Source of the DNA: Leucobacter tenebrionis
Lineage (GTDB): Bacteria; Actinomycetota; Actinomycetes; Actinomycetales; Microbacteriaceae
Direction of reading: 5' to 3'
Assembly (NCBI RefSeq): GCF_019884725.1
Contig: NZ_CP082322.1
Coordinates: forward strand, 1,674,001 to 1,738,000
DNA: 64,000 nt
Shown here piece after piece: positions 52,479-60,638 of this stretch. The notes under the pieces were generated by a model that saw nothing but the letters and a program-made list of their open reading frames with translations, ran no database searches and was not told the origin of the DNA. The stretch's first letter is position 1. Every line of letters begins with the position of its first letter. The translations under genes were made by a program, and so were the position numbers.

Positions 52479-53795
52479 ATGTCGAGCCCAGCACCCGAGA
52501 CCACCGAGGTTCTCGTCGTCGGCGGCGGCCAGGCCGGCGTCGCGATGAGCGAGCACCTGACCGCCCGCGGGATCCCGCACGTCGTGCTCGAGCGGCACCG
52601 CATCGCCGAGCGCTGGCGCTCGGAGCGCTGGGACTCGCTCGTCGCCAACGGCCCCGCGTGGCACGACCGCTTCCCCGGCCTCGAGTTCGACGACCTCGAC
52701 CCTGATGAGTTCGCGCCAAAGGAGCGCGTGGCCGCCTACTTCGAGGCCTACGCCGAGAAGTTCGGCCTCCCCATCCGCACCGGCGTCGAGGTGACCTCCG
52801 TGCGCCGCGATCCGCAGCGGCCGGGCTTCTTCCGCGCCGAGACGAGCGCCGGCCCCGTCGAGGCGCGCTACGTCGTCGCGGCGACGGGCGCCTTCCAGCT
52901 CCCGTCCATCCCGCCCATCGTGCCGCCGGACGCGGGCATCGAGCAGCTCCACTCGAGCCAGTACCGCAACCCGGAGCAGCTGCCCGAGGGCGGCGTGCTC
53001 GTGGTCGGCGCCGGCTCCTCGGGGGTCCAGATCGCCGACGAGCTGCGCCAGTCGGGGCGCGAGGTCTTCCTCGCGGTCGGCCCGCACGACCGCCCCCCGC
53101 AGCGCTATCGCGGGCGCAGCTTCGTGTGGTGGCTCGGCACCCTGGGCCTGTGGGAGAAGACGACCCCCGCCGCCGGCGCCGAGCACGTCACCATCGCGGT
53201 GAGCGGCGCGCACGGCGGTCACACCATCGACTTCCGCAACCTCGCGGCCGACGGCATCACCCTCGTGGGCCGGGCCAACGCCTACGACGACGGCGTGATG
53301 CGCTTCGGCGACGACCTCGCCGCGAACATCCGCCGGGGCGACGAGAACTACCTCTCTGTGCTCGACCATGCCGACGCCTACGTCGCCCGCACCGGGATCG
53401 ACCTCCCCGAGGAGCCCGAGGCGCGCGAGCTCGGCCCCGAGCCCGCCTGCGTCACCGACCCGATCCTCGAGCTGAACCTCGCCGAGGCGGGCATCACCTC
53501 GATCATCTGGGCCACCGGCTTCCGCTCCGACTACTCGTGGCTGCAGGTCGACGCGCTCGACGAGCAGGGTCGCCCGAAGCAGGTGCGCGGCGTCTCGGCC
53601 GAACCCGGCGTCTACTTCCTCGGCCTGCCCTGGCAGTCCCACCGCGGTTCGACGTTCATCTGGGGCGTGTGGCACGACGCGAAGTTCATCGCCGACAAGA
53701 TCGAGATCCAGCGCAGCTACCTCGCCTACGAGGGAGACGGCACCCCGAAGGCGGGGCTGCCGGCGCGGCCGACGGCCCGACTCACGGCGGCCTAG
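52479..53795 (+). CDS. FAD/NAD(P)-binding monooxygenase (CzcO/YUC-like)
   Basis: A 438-residue single-component flavoprotein. The first Rossmann motif VVGGGQAGVAMSEHL binds FAD, and a second, VVGAGSSGVQIADEL near residue 170, binds NAD(P)H. SQYRNPEQL between them and the C-terminal ATGFRSDYSWL (FAD-contacting ATG motif) are typical. Such enzymes hydroxylate N or S atoms or insert oxygen next to ketones. ATG 52479 follows GGAGAGAG. It lies next to the LysR gene on the same strand, so it may belong to the same pathway. Confidence 0.87.
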   Translation: MSSPAPETTEVLVVGGGQAGVAMSEHLTARGIPHVVLERHRIAERWRSERWDSLVANGPAWHDRFPGLEFDDLDPDEFAPKERVAAYFEAYAEKFGLPIRTGVEVTSVRRDPQRPGFFRAETSAGPVEARYVVAATGAFQLPSIPPIVPPDAGIEQLHSSQYRNPEQLPEGGVLVVGAGSSGVQIADELRQSGREVFLAVGPHDRPPQRYRGRSFVWWLGTLGLWEKTTPAAGAEHVTIAVSGAHGGHTIDFRNLAADGITLVGRANAYDDGVMRFGDDLAANIRRGDENYLSVLDHADAYVARTGIDLPEEPEARELGPEPACVTDPILELNLAEAGITSIIWATGFRSDYSWLQVDALDEQGRPKQVRGVSAEPGVYFLGLPWQSHRGSTFIWGVWHDAKFIADKIEIQRSYLAYEGDGTPKAGLPARPTARLTAA

Positions 53796-53858
53796 GCGCG
53801 GCGGCCCAGGTACAGCGGCCCAGACACCGTGCCCGTCATCGCGGCGGATGCGGTCCTC

Positions 53859-53899
53859 CAGTAGTCCGTGCTCTCCACTCCGGAGAGCACGGACTACTG
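53859..53899 (+). terminator. Terminator of the flavin monooxygenase gene
   Basis: Perfect 18-base arms (53859-53876 and 53882-53899) around the loop ACTCC, about 65 bases after the stop, followed by CGTTT. Confidence 0.85.
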
Positions 53900-53963
53900 C
53901 GTTTCGGTTGTTGCCTACTGAATTTCGAAGCGTCCTTCACTGAACTCTGTCCCCACACCCCCC

Positions 53964-54012
53964 GATAACGAGAAGAGCGCTTTTGGTCAGGAGTTTTTCT
54001 CCTGTTATCGTG
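53964..54012 (+). promoter_or_regulatory. AT-rich leader with nested palindromes before the surface-protein locus
   Basis: GATAAC and GTTATC enclose AGAAGA...TTTTTCTCC, and an inner hairpin GGAG-TTTTT-CTCC lies at its right. This is the only AT-rich part of the 345-base gap 53796-54140 and so the likely promoter and regulatory region of the four genes downstream. A clear -35/-10 pair could not be set. Confidence 0.4.
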
Positions 54013-54140
54013 TGCTCACCGTGGACTAACCGACGAGTGTTTCTCAGCGGTCACGGAGGTCACAGGGGGATGCCGAGCAGGGGGCGATCGTGCTCACGCA
54101 TACACGGTCGAACCCGCGGATTCAGGGGAAAGGGACGACA

Positions 54141-54842
54141 TTGTCCAAGCAGCACACTTCATCGCGGAAGACCCGCAAGATCGCCGCCATCGCCGCGGGA
54201 GCCCTCGTGGTCGGCCTCGGCGCCACCTACACGCTCGCGACCTGGAACGACTCCGAGTGGGTCTGGGGCGGCGCCGACGGCGGGCCGGGCATCGGCACCG
54301 AGCGCTTCGACGTCGAGCAGTTCACCGAGGGCGCCTGGCACGACGACGAGACGAACCCGGGTGGCGCGCTCGATTTCACGACGGCCGCGCTCGCCCTCAC
54401 TCCCGGGGACACGGTGTACGCACCGATGTCGCTGCGCACGAAGACCAACTCCATCGGCGGTTCCGTCGAGCTCCAGGGCGCGGTCGCAGCAGCCGGCGTC
54501 GCCGTCGAGGACGCCGGCAACGAGCTCTGGGACGCGGTCGCGCTCTCGGTGTATACCTCGGCCGACGCGACCGCACCGAGCTGCTCCGCAGCGGCGGTCA
54601 CGGCCGGCGATTGGACCGCGGTGCCCGGCATCGGCTCCTCCCCGCTCGGCACCGGTGCGACGCCGGGCACGGGCGCGCAGACCCTTGCCGCGGCGACGAC
54701 CACCGATCCGGGTGCGCCGCAGCACTACTGCTTCGTGATCGCGCTCCCCGATGATGCGCAGCAGGTCGCCGAGTCCGCGGGGGTCGACCTCCAGGGCCGC
54801 ACGATCGCACCGGCCTGGGAGTTCGCGGCAGAGTCCGACTGA
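54141..54842 (+). CDS. TasA-like exported protein with SipW-type signal peptide
   Basis: A 233-residue secreted protein. The N-terminus KTRKIAAIAAGALVVGLG is followed by ATYTLATWNDSEW, an alternate-type signal whose cleavage is expected from the SipW-like peptidase encoded next. The mature part is Ala/Thr/Gly-rich with two cysteines (SCSAAAV, HYCFVIAL) that could form a disulfide. Its beta-rich look recalls TasA/camelysin fibre proteins. TTG 54141 is chosen because GGGGAAAGGGA precedes it; a GTG at 54090 is in frame but weaker. Confidence 0.75.
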   Translation: MSKQHTSSRKTRKIAAIAAGALVVGLGATYTLATWNDSEWVWGGADGGPGIGTERFDVEQFTEGAWHDDETNPGGALDFTTAALALTPGDTVYAPMSLRTKTNSIGGSVELQGAVAAAGVAVEDAGNELWDAVALSVYTSADATAPSCSAAAVTAGDWTAVPGIGSSPLGTGATPGTGAQTLAAATTTDPGAPQHYCFVIALPDDAQQVAESAGVDLQGRTIAPAWEFAAESD

Positions 54843-54871
54843 GCTTCGACCGCGCTCCCAGTCCCCCGCTC

Positions 54872-55528
54872 ATGATCCGCAGGATCGCCGGAGGCGCCGT
54901 CACGACCCTCGTGGTCGTGGCGGCGCTCGGCCTTGCCTGCTGGTTCGTGCTTGCGGCGACGACCGGGGCGACGCTCATCACCTTCCGGACCGGTTCGATG
55001 AGCCCGACCATGCCGCAGGGCGCGGTCGCGGTGACCGTGCCGGCGCAGGCCTCCGAGCTCGAGGTCGGTGATGTCGTCACGGTGCGCAGGGCCGGCGAGT
55101 CCATGCCGGTCACGCATCGCATCGTCGAGATCGGCCCGGTGCAGCCGCAGGCCGAGAACGCGGCCGACATCAGGGCGTCCGCGCCCGGATCCGGCCCACC
55201 CGATCTCGACAGCCCCGCAGCGCGCCAGATCGTCATGCAGGGCGATGACAACGACACCCCCGACCAACTGCCCTACGCCCTCACCGATGCGCGCAGGGTG
55301 GTGTTCGCGGTTCCGCACCTCGGCACCGCGCTCATGATGGTGCAGACCCCGATCGCGATGGGGGCGCTCGTGCTGCTGGTCGGCGCGCTCGTCGTCTGGG
55401 CGTTCTGGCCGCGGGCTACGGGGGAAGACGCTGCAGAGACGAACGCCGAAGACGGCGCCGATCATCGCCCCCGCCACGCCGAGCCCCGCCACGCCGAACC
55501 CCGCCACGCCGAGGGGGTGCTGCGATGA
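54872..55528 (+). CDS. SipW-like (ER-type) signal peptidase I
   Basis: A 218-residue membrane peptidase. N-terminal helix at about 8-30; active-site serine in RTGSMSPTMPQGA, followed by VTHRIVEI, in which histidine replaces the lysine of ordinary bacterial peptidases, and conserved aspartates in MQGDDNDTPD. A second helix lies at about 160-185. The tail has RHAEP repeated (three 15-base units, 55474-55515). It probably processes the two proteins with the xSWND/TWND signal in this locus. It overlaps the next gene by four bases (ATGA). Confidence 0.88.
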   Translation: MIRRIAGGAVTTLVVVAALGLACWFVLAATTGATLITFRTGSMSPTMPQGAVAVTVPAQASELEVGDVVTVRRAGESMPVTHRIVEIGPVQPQAENAADIRASAPGSGPPDLDSPAARQIVMQGDDNDTPDQLPYALTDARRVVFAVPHLGTALMMVQTPIAMGALVLLVGALVVWAFWPRATGEDAAETNAEDGADHRPRHAEPRHAEPRHAEGVLR

Positions 55529-56274
55529 GCGCCCGCGCGGTCTCCGGAGCCCTCGCCCTCGTGTTCGCAGCGGTGACGTGCGCCGGCATCGGGTTCACCG
55601 CCGCCCGCGCTTCGGCGGTGTTCCACGAGCTCTCCGAGACCGGCCGCCCGGGCTACCTCACGCTCGCGCTCGACTCGCAGTCCGCGCTCCGCGCCGAACT
55701 CGAACCCGGTCAGTCGATGCGCTGGCTGGTGCAGGCCTCGCTGCGCGACGCCGACGCGGGCACCCTCGCCGTCGAGCTGCGCGCCGACGGCGACCTGGTC
55801 GCCGCGTCCGGCATGACGGCAGAGGTCGAGGCCTGCTCGGGATCCTTCGATCTCTCGGCCGCGCCGGCTCGGTGCGGCGGATCCCGCACCACCGTGTTGC
55901 CCGCTACCCCGCTCGCGCGGGTCGCGCAGGAGGGGGCGCTGTACGAACTCGCGGAGCTGCGCAGCGGCGAGCCGCGAGAGGTGCTGGTGACGCTCGGGAT
56001 CCCCTCGACCACCTCCGCGGCAGCGGTCGAGGGGCGCACAGCGAACGTCGGGCTCGGGGTGCACTCGGCGGGCGGCGACGCCTCCGTCACCCCGGTGCCG
56101 CCCGCCGAGCGCCCCCCGCTCCCCGTGACCGGCTCCGATGCTCTCGCACTCGGCCTGCTCGCCGCCGGGCTCGCCGGGCTCGGTGCGGCCGCCGCGCTGC
56201 GCGGGCGCGCCCGATCCCGCGCCGTTTCCCGCACGTCGACCGCGGACGCATCGCTCCCGGGAGACCCCCGATGA
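55525..56274 (+). CDS. Sortase-anchored surface protein (LPVTG), SipW-locus
   Basis: A 249-residue exported protein. Signal peptide at residues about 1-30 (ALALVFAAVTCAGIGFTAARASA). A mainly beta-like mature region of about 160 residues has one pair of cysteines (EACSGSF, ARCGGS). A Pro-rich stretch and the sorting signal LPVTG, a hydrophobic helix and basic RGRARSR tail come last. It should be linked to the cell wall by a sortase, which is not encoded in this window. The start overlaps the peptidase gene and the stop overlaps the next start. Confidence 0.82.
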   Translation: MSARAVSGALALVFAAVTCAGIGFTAARASAVFHELSETGRPGYLTLALDSQSALRAELEPGQSMRWLVQASLRDADAGTLAVELRADGDLVAASGMTAEVEACSGSFDLSAAPARCGGSRTTVLPATPLARVAQEGALYELAELRSGEPREVLVTLGIPSTTSAAAVEGRTANVGLGVHSAGGDASVTPVPPAERPPLPVTGSDALALGLLAAGLAGLGAAAALRGRARSRAVSRTSTADASLPGDPR

Positions 56275-58244
56275 AGTGGTGGGGATCTCGTCGCGGCAGG
56301 CACTCCGCCGCTTCGCACTCGCGAACGGGCGGAGCGAAGCGCGGGCTGATTCCGGGTGACGCCCTGAGGCGGCGCGGGATCGGCGCCACCGCCGCCGCGG
56401 TGCTGGTGTCGAGCGCGCTCGTCACCCAGGGCGGGATCACCACCGACGCGAGCTGGAACGACACGGAGTGGGCGCACGCACCCGCGGTCGGCACTTCGGA
56501 GTGCGGGCCGGACGGTGCCGGTTTCCTCAACCGGGCCGAGGGGCGCGCGCTCAGCGGCAACCTGCTCGGCGTGAATCTCGACACGCTGGCCGAGGCCGAG
56601 GGCGTGCAGGTCACCAATGACGGCAGCACCGCGACCGCGACCGCCGGCCAACCGGTGACGGGCATCGACTCGGCGTTCGCCGATCCGCTCACGGTGAACG
56701 CGCTCTCGGCGATCCAGCTCCCCCTCACCGGGTTGCTCGAGCTGCCGGCCGACAACAGCACGGGGGTCGTCGGCCAGTTCGGTCAGGCTCGGAGCACCGG
56801 TGAGGCTCTCGGCGCCAGCGGCTACGTCGACAACTCCGGCGGCATCGACCTCGCCGACGATCAGACGGGTGAGTACCCGGGGCTCGCGACGCTGCGCCTC
56901 TCGAACCTGTTGAACTCGCCGCTGCTCGGAGACATCGGCCTCGGCGATACCCTCTCGGGCGTCTCCGACCTCGAGCTCGAGGTCGGAGCGGTGGCCGGCC
57001 AGGCGAGCTTCGACACCTGCGCAGAAGCATGGGGCGAGGGCACCGCCGTCGCCCAGCGCTCGGTCGCGGCGTCGGCCGCGGAAGACATCGTTGCCGGGCT
57101 CGACCGGAGATACCTCACGGCGTCGGCCGACCTCACATTCTCCTCACCCACGGTCGGAGCGCTCTCCGGGGAGCTGAACAACCTGTTGGGCGGGCTCGAA
57201 GGCACCGTGAACGGCCTCCTCGGCACGCAGGGGGTGAAGACCGGCATCGAGTCGGGTGTCGCGAATCTGCTCAATGCGGTGCTCGACAACCCCCTCCTCA
57301 CACTGGGCGCTATCCGCCTCAACACGCTCACCGCCAATATCGACCTGGCACCGGTGCGTGCGCTCATCGACACGGAGTTCTCGGATAGCGGTGGAGTACT
57401 CACGATCGACGCGACCGCAGGGACCGTCTCCGTCGACACGAGCGCGCTGCTGCAACAGGCCTACCCCGACCGCTTCGGTGACGGTCTCAACGGCCTCCCT
57501 CCGAACACGAATCTGCTCGCCGATGAGGCGATCCTGAACGCTCTGACTCAGAGCCTGACCGGGGCGCTCACCGAGTGGTTGAGCCATGTCGAGAGTCAGC
57601 TGGTCGCCGCCGTCGACGGGATCCGGATCACCTCGACGCTGTCGATCGACCTCCGCGCGCGCCTTCTCGCGATCACCCCGTTCATCGACGTCGGGCACAT
57701 CGCGGTCTCCATCGACGGAACGCTCGCCGAGCTGCGCGCCAACAAACCCGGCACCGTGAGCACGGAGGTGAAGCTGCTCAGCGGTCTGCTCGGTGCGCTG
57801 ACGGATCTCCTCACCAAGGGACTCCTCAAACCGGTGCTCGACCTGCTGCTGAACACCCTGCTCACCGGCGTGGGCGGAGTCGTGAGCGGCGTCGTCGACG
57901 GCGTCCTTCCGGCCGTGACCGGCCTTCCCGCAAAGCTGACGATGGTGACGGCCCCGTTGATCTCACTGGTCTCCCGGCTCTACAACGGGCTGTTCCTCTC
58001 GAATATCGTCTCGATCACGGTGAACGCGCAGAACGCCCCGGCAACGGGCGGTCCCCCGCCTCCCGACTGGGCGCCGGGCCAGCCGACGGCACCGCCAGAG
58101 GGTCAGTACGAGGTCGCGGCGCTGCGCATCGGGGTGCTCGACGGACTCGGCCCCAACGGGGTGCGCCTCTATCTCGGGCGCGCATCGGTCGGTCCCGGTT
58201 GCTCGCCGGCCGAAGCCGCGGCGGGCGGGTGCGCGGGGTACTGA
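56271..58244 (+). CDS. Choice-of-anchor G family surface protein
   Basis: A 657-residue exported protein. A basic N-terminus precedes the helix ATAAAVLVSSALVTQGGI and the signal end DASWNDTEWAH, matching the ATWNDSEW element of the first gene. The body resembles the choice-of-anchor G family of actinobacterial surface proteins (GFLNRAEGRALSGNLLGVNLD, later GDLADDQTGEYPG-like text and repeated LLNxLL helices). No LPxTG motif or C-terminal helix is present, so attachment may be through partner proteins. ATG 56271 overlaps the previous stop (ATGA). Confidence 0.85.
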   Translation: MKWWGSRRGRHSAASHSRTGGAKRGLIPGDALRRRGIGATAAAVLVSSALVTQGGITTDASWNDTEWAHAPAVGTSECGPDGAGFLNRAEGRALSGNLLGVNLDTLAEAEGVQVTNDGSTATATAGQPVTGIDSAFADPLTVNALSAIQLPLTGLLELPADNSTGVVGQFGQARSTGEALGASGYVDNSGGIDLADDQTGEYPGLATLRLSNLLNSPLLGDIGLGDTLSGVSDLELEVGAVAGQASFDTCAEAWGEGTAVAQRSVAASAAEDIVAGLDRRYLTASADLTFSSPTVGALSGELNNLLGGLEGTVNGLLGTQGVKTGIESGVANLLNAVLDNPLLTLGAIRLNTLTANIDLAPVRALIDTEFSDSGGVLTIDATAGTVSVDTSALLQQAYPDRFGDGLNGLPPNTNLLADEAILNALTQSLTGALTEWLSHVESQLVAAVDGIRITSTLSIDLRARLLAITPFIDVGHIAVSIDGTLAELRANKPGTVSTEVKLLSGLLGALTDLLTKGLLKPVLDLLLNTLLTGVGGVVSGVVDGVLPAVTGLPAKLTMVTAPLISLVSRLYNGLFLSNIVSITVNAQNAPATGGPPPPDWAPGQPTAPPEGQYEVAALRIGVLDGLGPNGVRLYLGRASVGPGCSPAEAAAGGCAGY

Positions 58245-58282
58245 GCGCATCCCGCCCATGACTCACCGCTTGGGCCTGGGCA

Positions 58283-59905
58283 CTACCCGAGGCGGCGGGC
58301 GACCACGACGGTGTCGTCGAGCATGGCCTCGACTCCGTCGGGTCCGGTGCCCGGGCGCCGGCGCACATCCGCTTTCACCTCCCAGTGCTCGGGGTCGAGC
58401 CGCAATAGCACCAGCTCGCTCTCCGGGCTCGGGAACTCGCAGTGATGCCCCTGCGCCCACGGCGGCGGGGCTGCGTGCGAGATCACCACGAGCCGGCCGC
58501 CCACCGCAACCCGCTCGGCTGCGGCGCGCAGGATCCGCTCCCGCGGCAGCTCCACGGGCGACTGCAGAAAACTCGCTGTCACGAGGTCGAAGCGCCGCTC
58601 GGAGCCGTCGATCCGCTCGGGATCACGGGCCCACTCACCGAGATCCGCGGCGATGAACCGTGCATGCGGGATCCCACTGTCCTCCGCCGACCGCACCGCC
58701 CGGGCGATCGCGGTCTCGGAGAGGTCGATCCCGACCGCCTTCCAACCCCGCTCCGCGAGCCAGATCACGTCGCCGCCCTCCCCGCAGCCGAGATCGAGGG
58801 ATCGGCCCGTCGGAAGCGAATCGACGACGTCCGCGAGCGTTCGATTGACCCGCCCCGACCAGATCCGGCCCGCGTCGGCACCCGCGTAGCGCCGCTCCCA
58901 GAAAAGGGCCGGATCCTCGCCCGGCTTCGGCGTATGCGCAGCCGGGCCGTGGACGGCGAGCGCGAAGTCCTCCTCCACGAGCGCCGCGTTCGCGGCCGCC
59001 CCGGCGAGCGTGCCACTGCCCATCGCGATGGGCACCGTCGCCGCCGGATTCACGACGTTGCCCGCGGCCCAGATGCGCGGGTGGCTCGTGCGCCCCGTGG
59101 CGTCGACAGCGATGAACGACCCCATCGGCGTCTCCGAGCGATCGAGCTCGAGCCCCTGCAAGAAGCCGTCGTGCGGCACGAGCGCGCCCGCGGTGAAGAT
59201 CGCGTCCGCCTCGATCTCCTCGCGCAGCGTGCGTACTGCGGAGATCCGTGATCCGTCGCCCACGATCTCGGTGACCGGATCGTCGATGAGCCGCACACCT
59301 CGCGCCCCGAACTCGCGTCGGGTCTCGTCGCTCAGCTCGCCGAGGCCCGCGGTGAAGACCGTCAGATCCTCGGTCCACTGCCTGAGCAGCCTCGCCTGAT
59401 GCATCCCCAGCGGTGACGTGGTCACCACCGCCAGGCGCCGGCCCCGCACCTCCCATCCGTGGCAGTAGGGACAGTGCAGCACGGTGCTCCCCCAGCGATC
59501 CGCGAGTCCGGCGATCGGCGGCAGCTCGTCGGTGATGCCCGTCGCGATGACCAGAGCGCGCGCGTCGAGCGTTTCACCGCCGTCGAGCACGATGCGCACG
59601 GGATTCGGCGATCCCGAACCCGTCTCCGACTCTTCGGGTTCGAGCACGTCTCGTACCGATCCGCGGCGGAACTCCACGCCGTAGCGCTCGGCCTCGGTGC
59701 GGCCGCGAGCGAGCAGCTCGGCCGGTGGTGTGCCGTCGAGCCCGAGCACGTTGTGCATGTGCGAGGCGAACCGGTTGCGTGGGCTGCCCGAGTCGATCAC
59801 GAGAGTGCGGCGCAGGGAGCGCCCGAGGGCCTGAGCCGCACTGAGTCCGGCGGCGCCGCCGCCGATCACGATGGCGTCCCAGCGGTGAGAAGCGGTATGA
59901 GTCAT
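58283..59905 (-). CDS. Thioredoxin reductase-like oxidoreductase fused to a SAM methyltransferase
   Basis: A 540-residue bifunctional protein. Residues 1 to about 310 are an FAD/NAD(P)H oxidoreductase: FAD motif VIGGGAAGLSAAQAL, redox pair CPYC in LHCPYCHGWE, ATG motif VIATGITDELP and the C-terminal WAAGNVVNP. Residues about 340-530 are a class I methyltransferase with LDLGCGEGGDVIWLAERGW as SAM-binding motif I. The combination is known from actinobacteria, with untested substrate. It is divergent from the XRE-cupin regulator and shares its promoter region. Confidence 0.9.
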   Translation of the reverse strand: MTHTASHRWDAIVIGGGAAGLSAAQALGRSLRRTLVIDSGSPRNRFASHMHNVLGLDGTPPAELLARGRTEAERYGVEFRRGSVRDVLEPEESETGSGSPNPVRIVLDGGETLDARALVIATGITDELPPIAGLADRWGSTVLHCPYCHGWEVRGRRLAVVTTSPLGMHQARLLRQWTEDLTVFTAGLGELSDETRREFGARGVRLIDDPVTEIVGDGSRISAVRTLREEIEADAIFTAGALVPHDGFLQGLELDRSETPMGSFIAVDATGRTSHPRIWAAGNVVNPAATVPIAMGSGTLAGAAANAALVEEDFALAVHGPAAHTPKPGEDPALFWERRYAGADAGRIWSGRVNRTLADVVDSLPTGRSLDLGCGEGGDVIWLAERGWKAVGIDLSETAIARAVRSAEDSGIPHARFIAADLGEWARDPERIDGSERRFDLVTASFLQSPVELPRERILRAAAERVAVGGRLVVISHAAPPPWAQGHHCEFPSPESELVLLRLDPEHWEVKADVRRRPGTGPDGVEAMLDDTVVVARRLG

Positions 59906-59922
59906 GGGACCATGTTCGTCCC

Positions 59923-59961
59923 GTTATGCGATACTTGCAATACAGTTTGCAAAAATAGCAA
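59923..59961. promoter_or_regulatory. Divergent promoter/operator with TTGCAA boxes
   Basis: Minus-strand promoter: TTGCAA (59947-59952) and CATAAC (59923-59928), 18 bases apart, giving a very short leader to the oxidoreductase ATG at 59905. A second TTGCAA lies at 59935-59940 and AGCAA at 59957-59961. The repeated self-complementary TTGCAA boxes, 12 bases apart, suit a dimeric regulator, probably the XRE-cupin protein itself. Confidence 0.55.
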
Positions 59962-59972
59962 GGAGTTGCGCC

Positions 59973-60530
59973 ATGGACGAACTTCGGCAGCTCGGGGCAC
60001 GACTGCGCTCGGCCCGGCAGGAACGGGGCTGGACGCTCGACGACCTCGCGGAGCGCGCCGGCATGTCGGCGAGCACGCTCTCCCGACTCGAATCGGGCAA
60101 GCGCCAAGCGAGCCTCGAGCTGCTGCTGCCGCTGACCAGGCAGCTCGGGATCCGCATCGATGATCTCCTCGAGCCCCGTAATCGCGACCCGCGCGTGCAC
60201 CGCGACACGATCCGCCGCGAGGGCATGACCATCGCGCCGCTCACCCGCGAAGAATCAGAGGTGCGCGCGTTCAAGATCACCTACCACCCGCACGCCCTCG
60301 AGTGCGCCCCGCAGACGCACGACGGGCACGAGTGGCTCTACGTGATGTCGGGGAGACTGCGGCTCACCCTCGGGGAGCAGGAGCTCGTGCTCTCACGAGG
60401 CGAGGCGGCGGAGTTCGACACGACCACCCCGCACCGCATGCGCGCAGCCGGGAATCGACCAGCCGAGGTGATCAGCATCTTCAACACGGTGGGCGAGCGC
60501 CTGCATCTGCGCTCGTGGGATGCGGAGTAG
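59973..60530 (+). CDS. XRE-family regulator with cupin domain
   Basis: A 185-residue repressor. Helix-turn-helix at about residues 6-60 (LGARLRSARQERGWTLDDLAERAGMSASTLSRLESGKR). A single cupin domain at about 105-180 (HDGHEWLYVMSGRLRLTLG, LSRGEAAEFDTTTPHRM) should bind a small ligand or metal. AAGGAG is 7 bases before ATG 59973. It faces the oxidoreductase-methyltransferase gene and likely controls it. Confidence 0.9.
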   Translation: MDELRQLGARLRSARQERGWTLDDLAERAGMSASTLSRLESGKRQASLELLLPLTRQLGIRIDDLLEPRNRDPRVHRDTIRREGMTIAPLTREESEVRAFKITYHPHALECAPQTHDGHEWLYVMSGRLRLTLGEQELVLSRGEAAEFDTTTPHRMRAAGNRPAEVISIFNTVGERLHLRSWDAE

Positions 60531-60638
60531 GGGTGCCGCGAGCACACGCTCCGACCCTTCCGAGCAGACCGGCGGCGGTCAGCGACGGCCGGTAAGCTGC
60601 TGCGCAGACTCGCGTTCCGACCCCGAGGAGCAACGCCC

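Noticed and set aside
55578..56270. A 231-codon N-terminal extension of the choice-of-anchor G protein.
   Set aside because: It reads through the LPVTG gene in another frame as Arg/Ala-rich text. The ATG at 56271 overlaps the previous stop and gives a proper signal segment.
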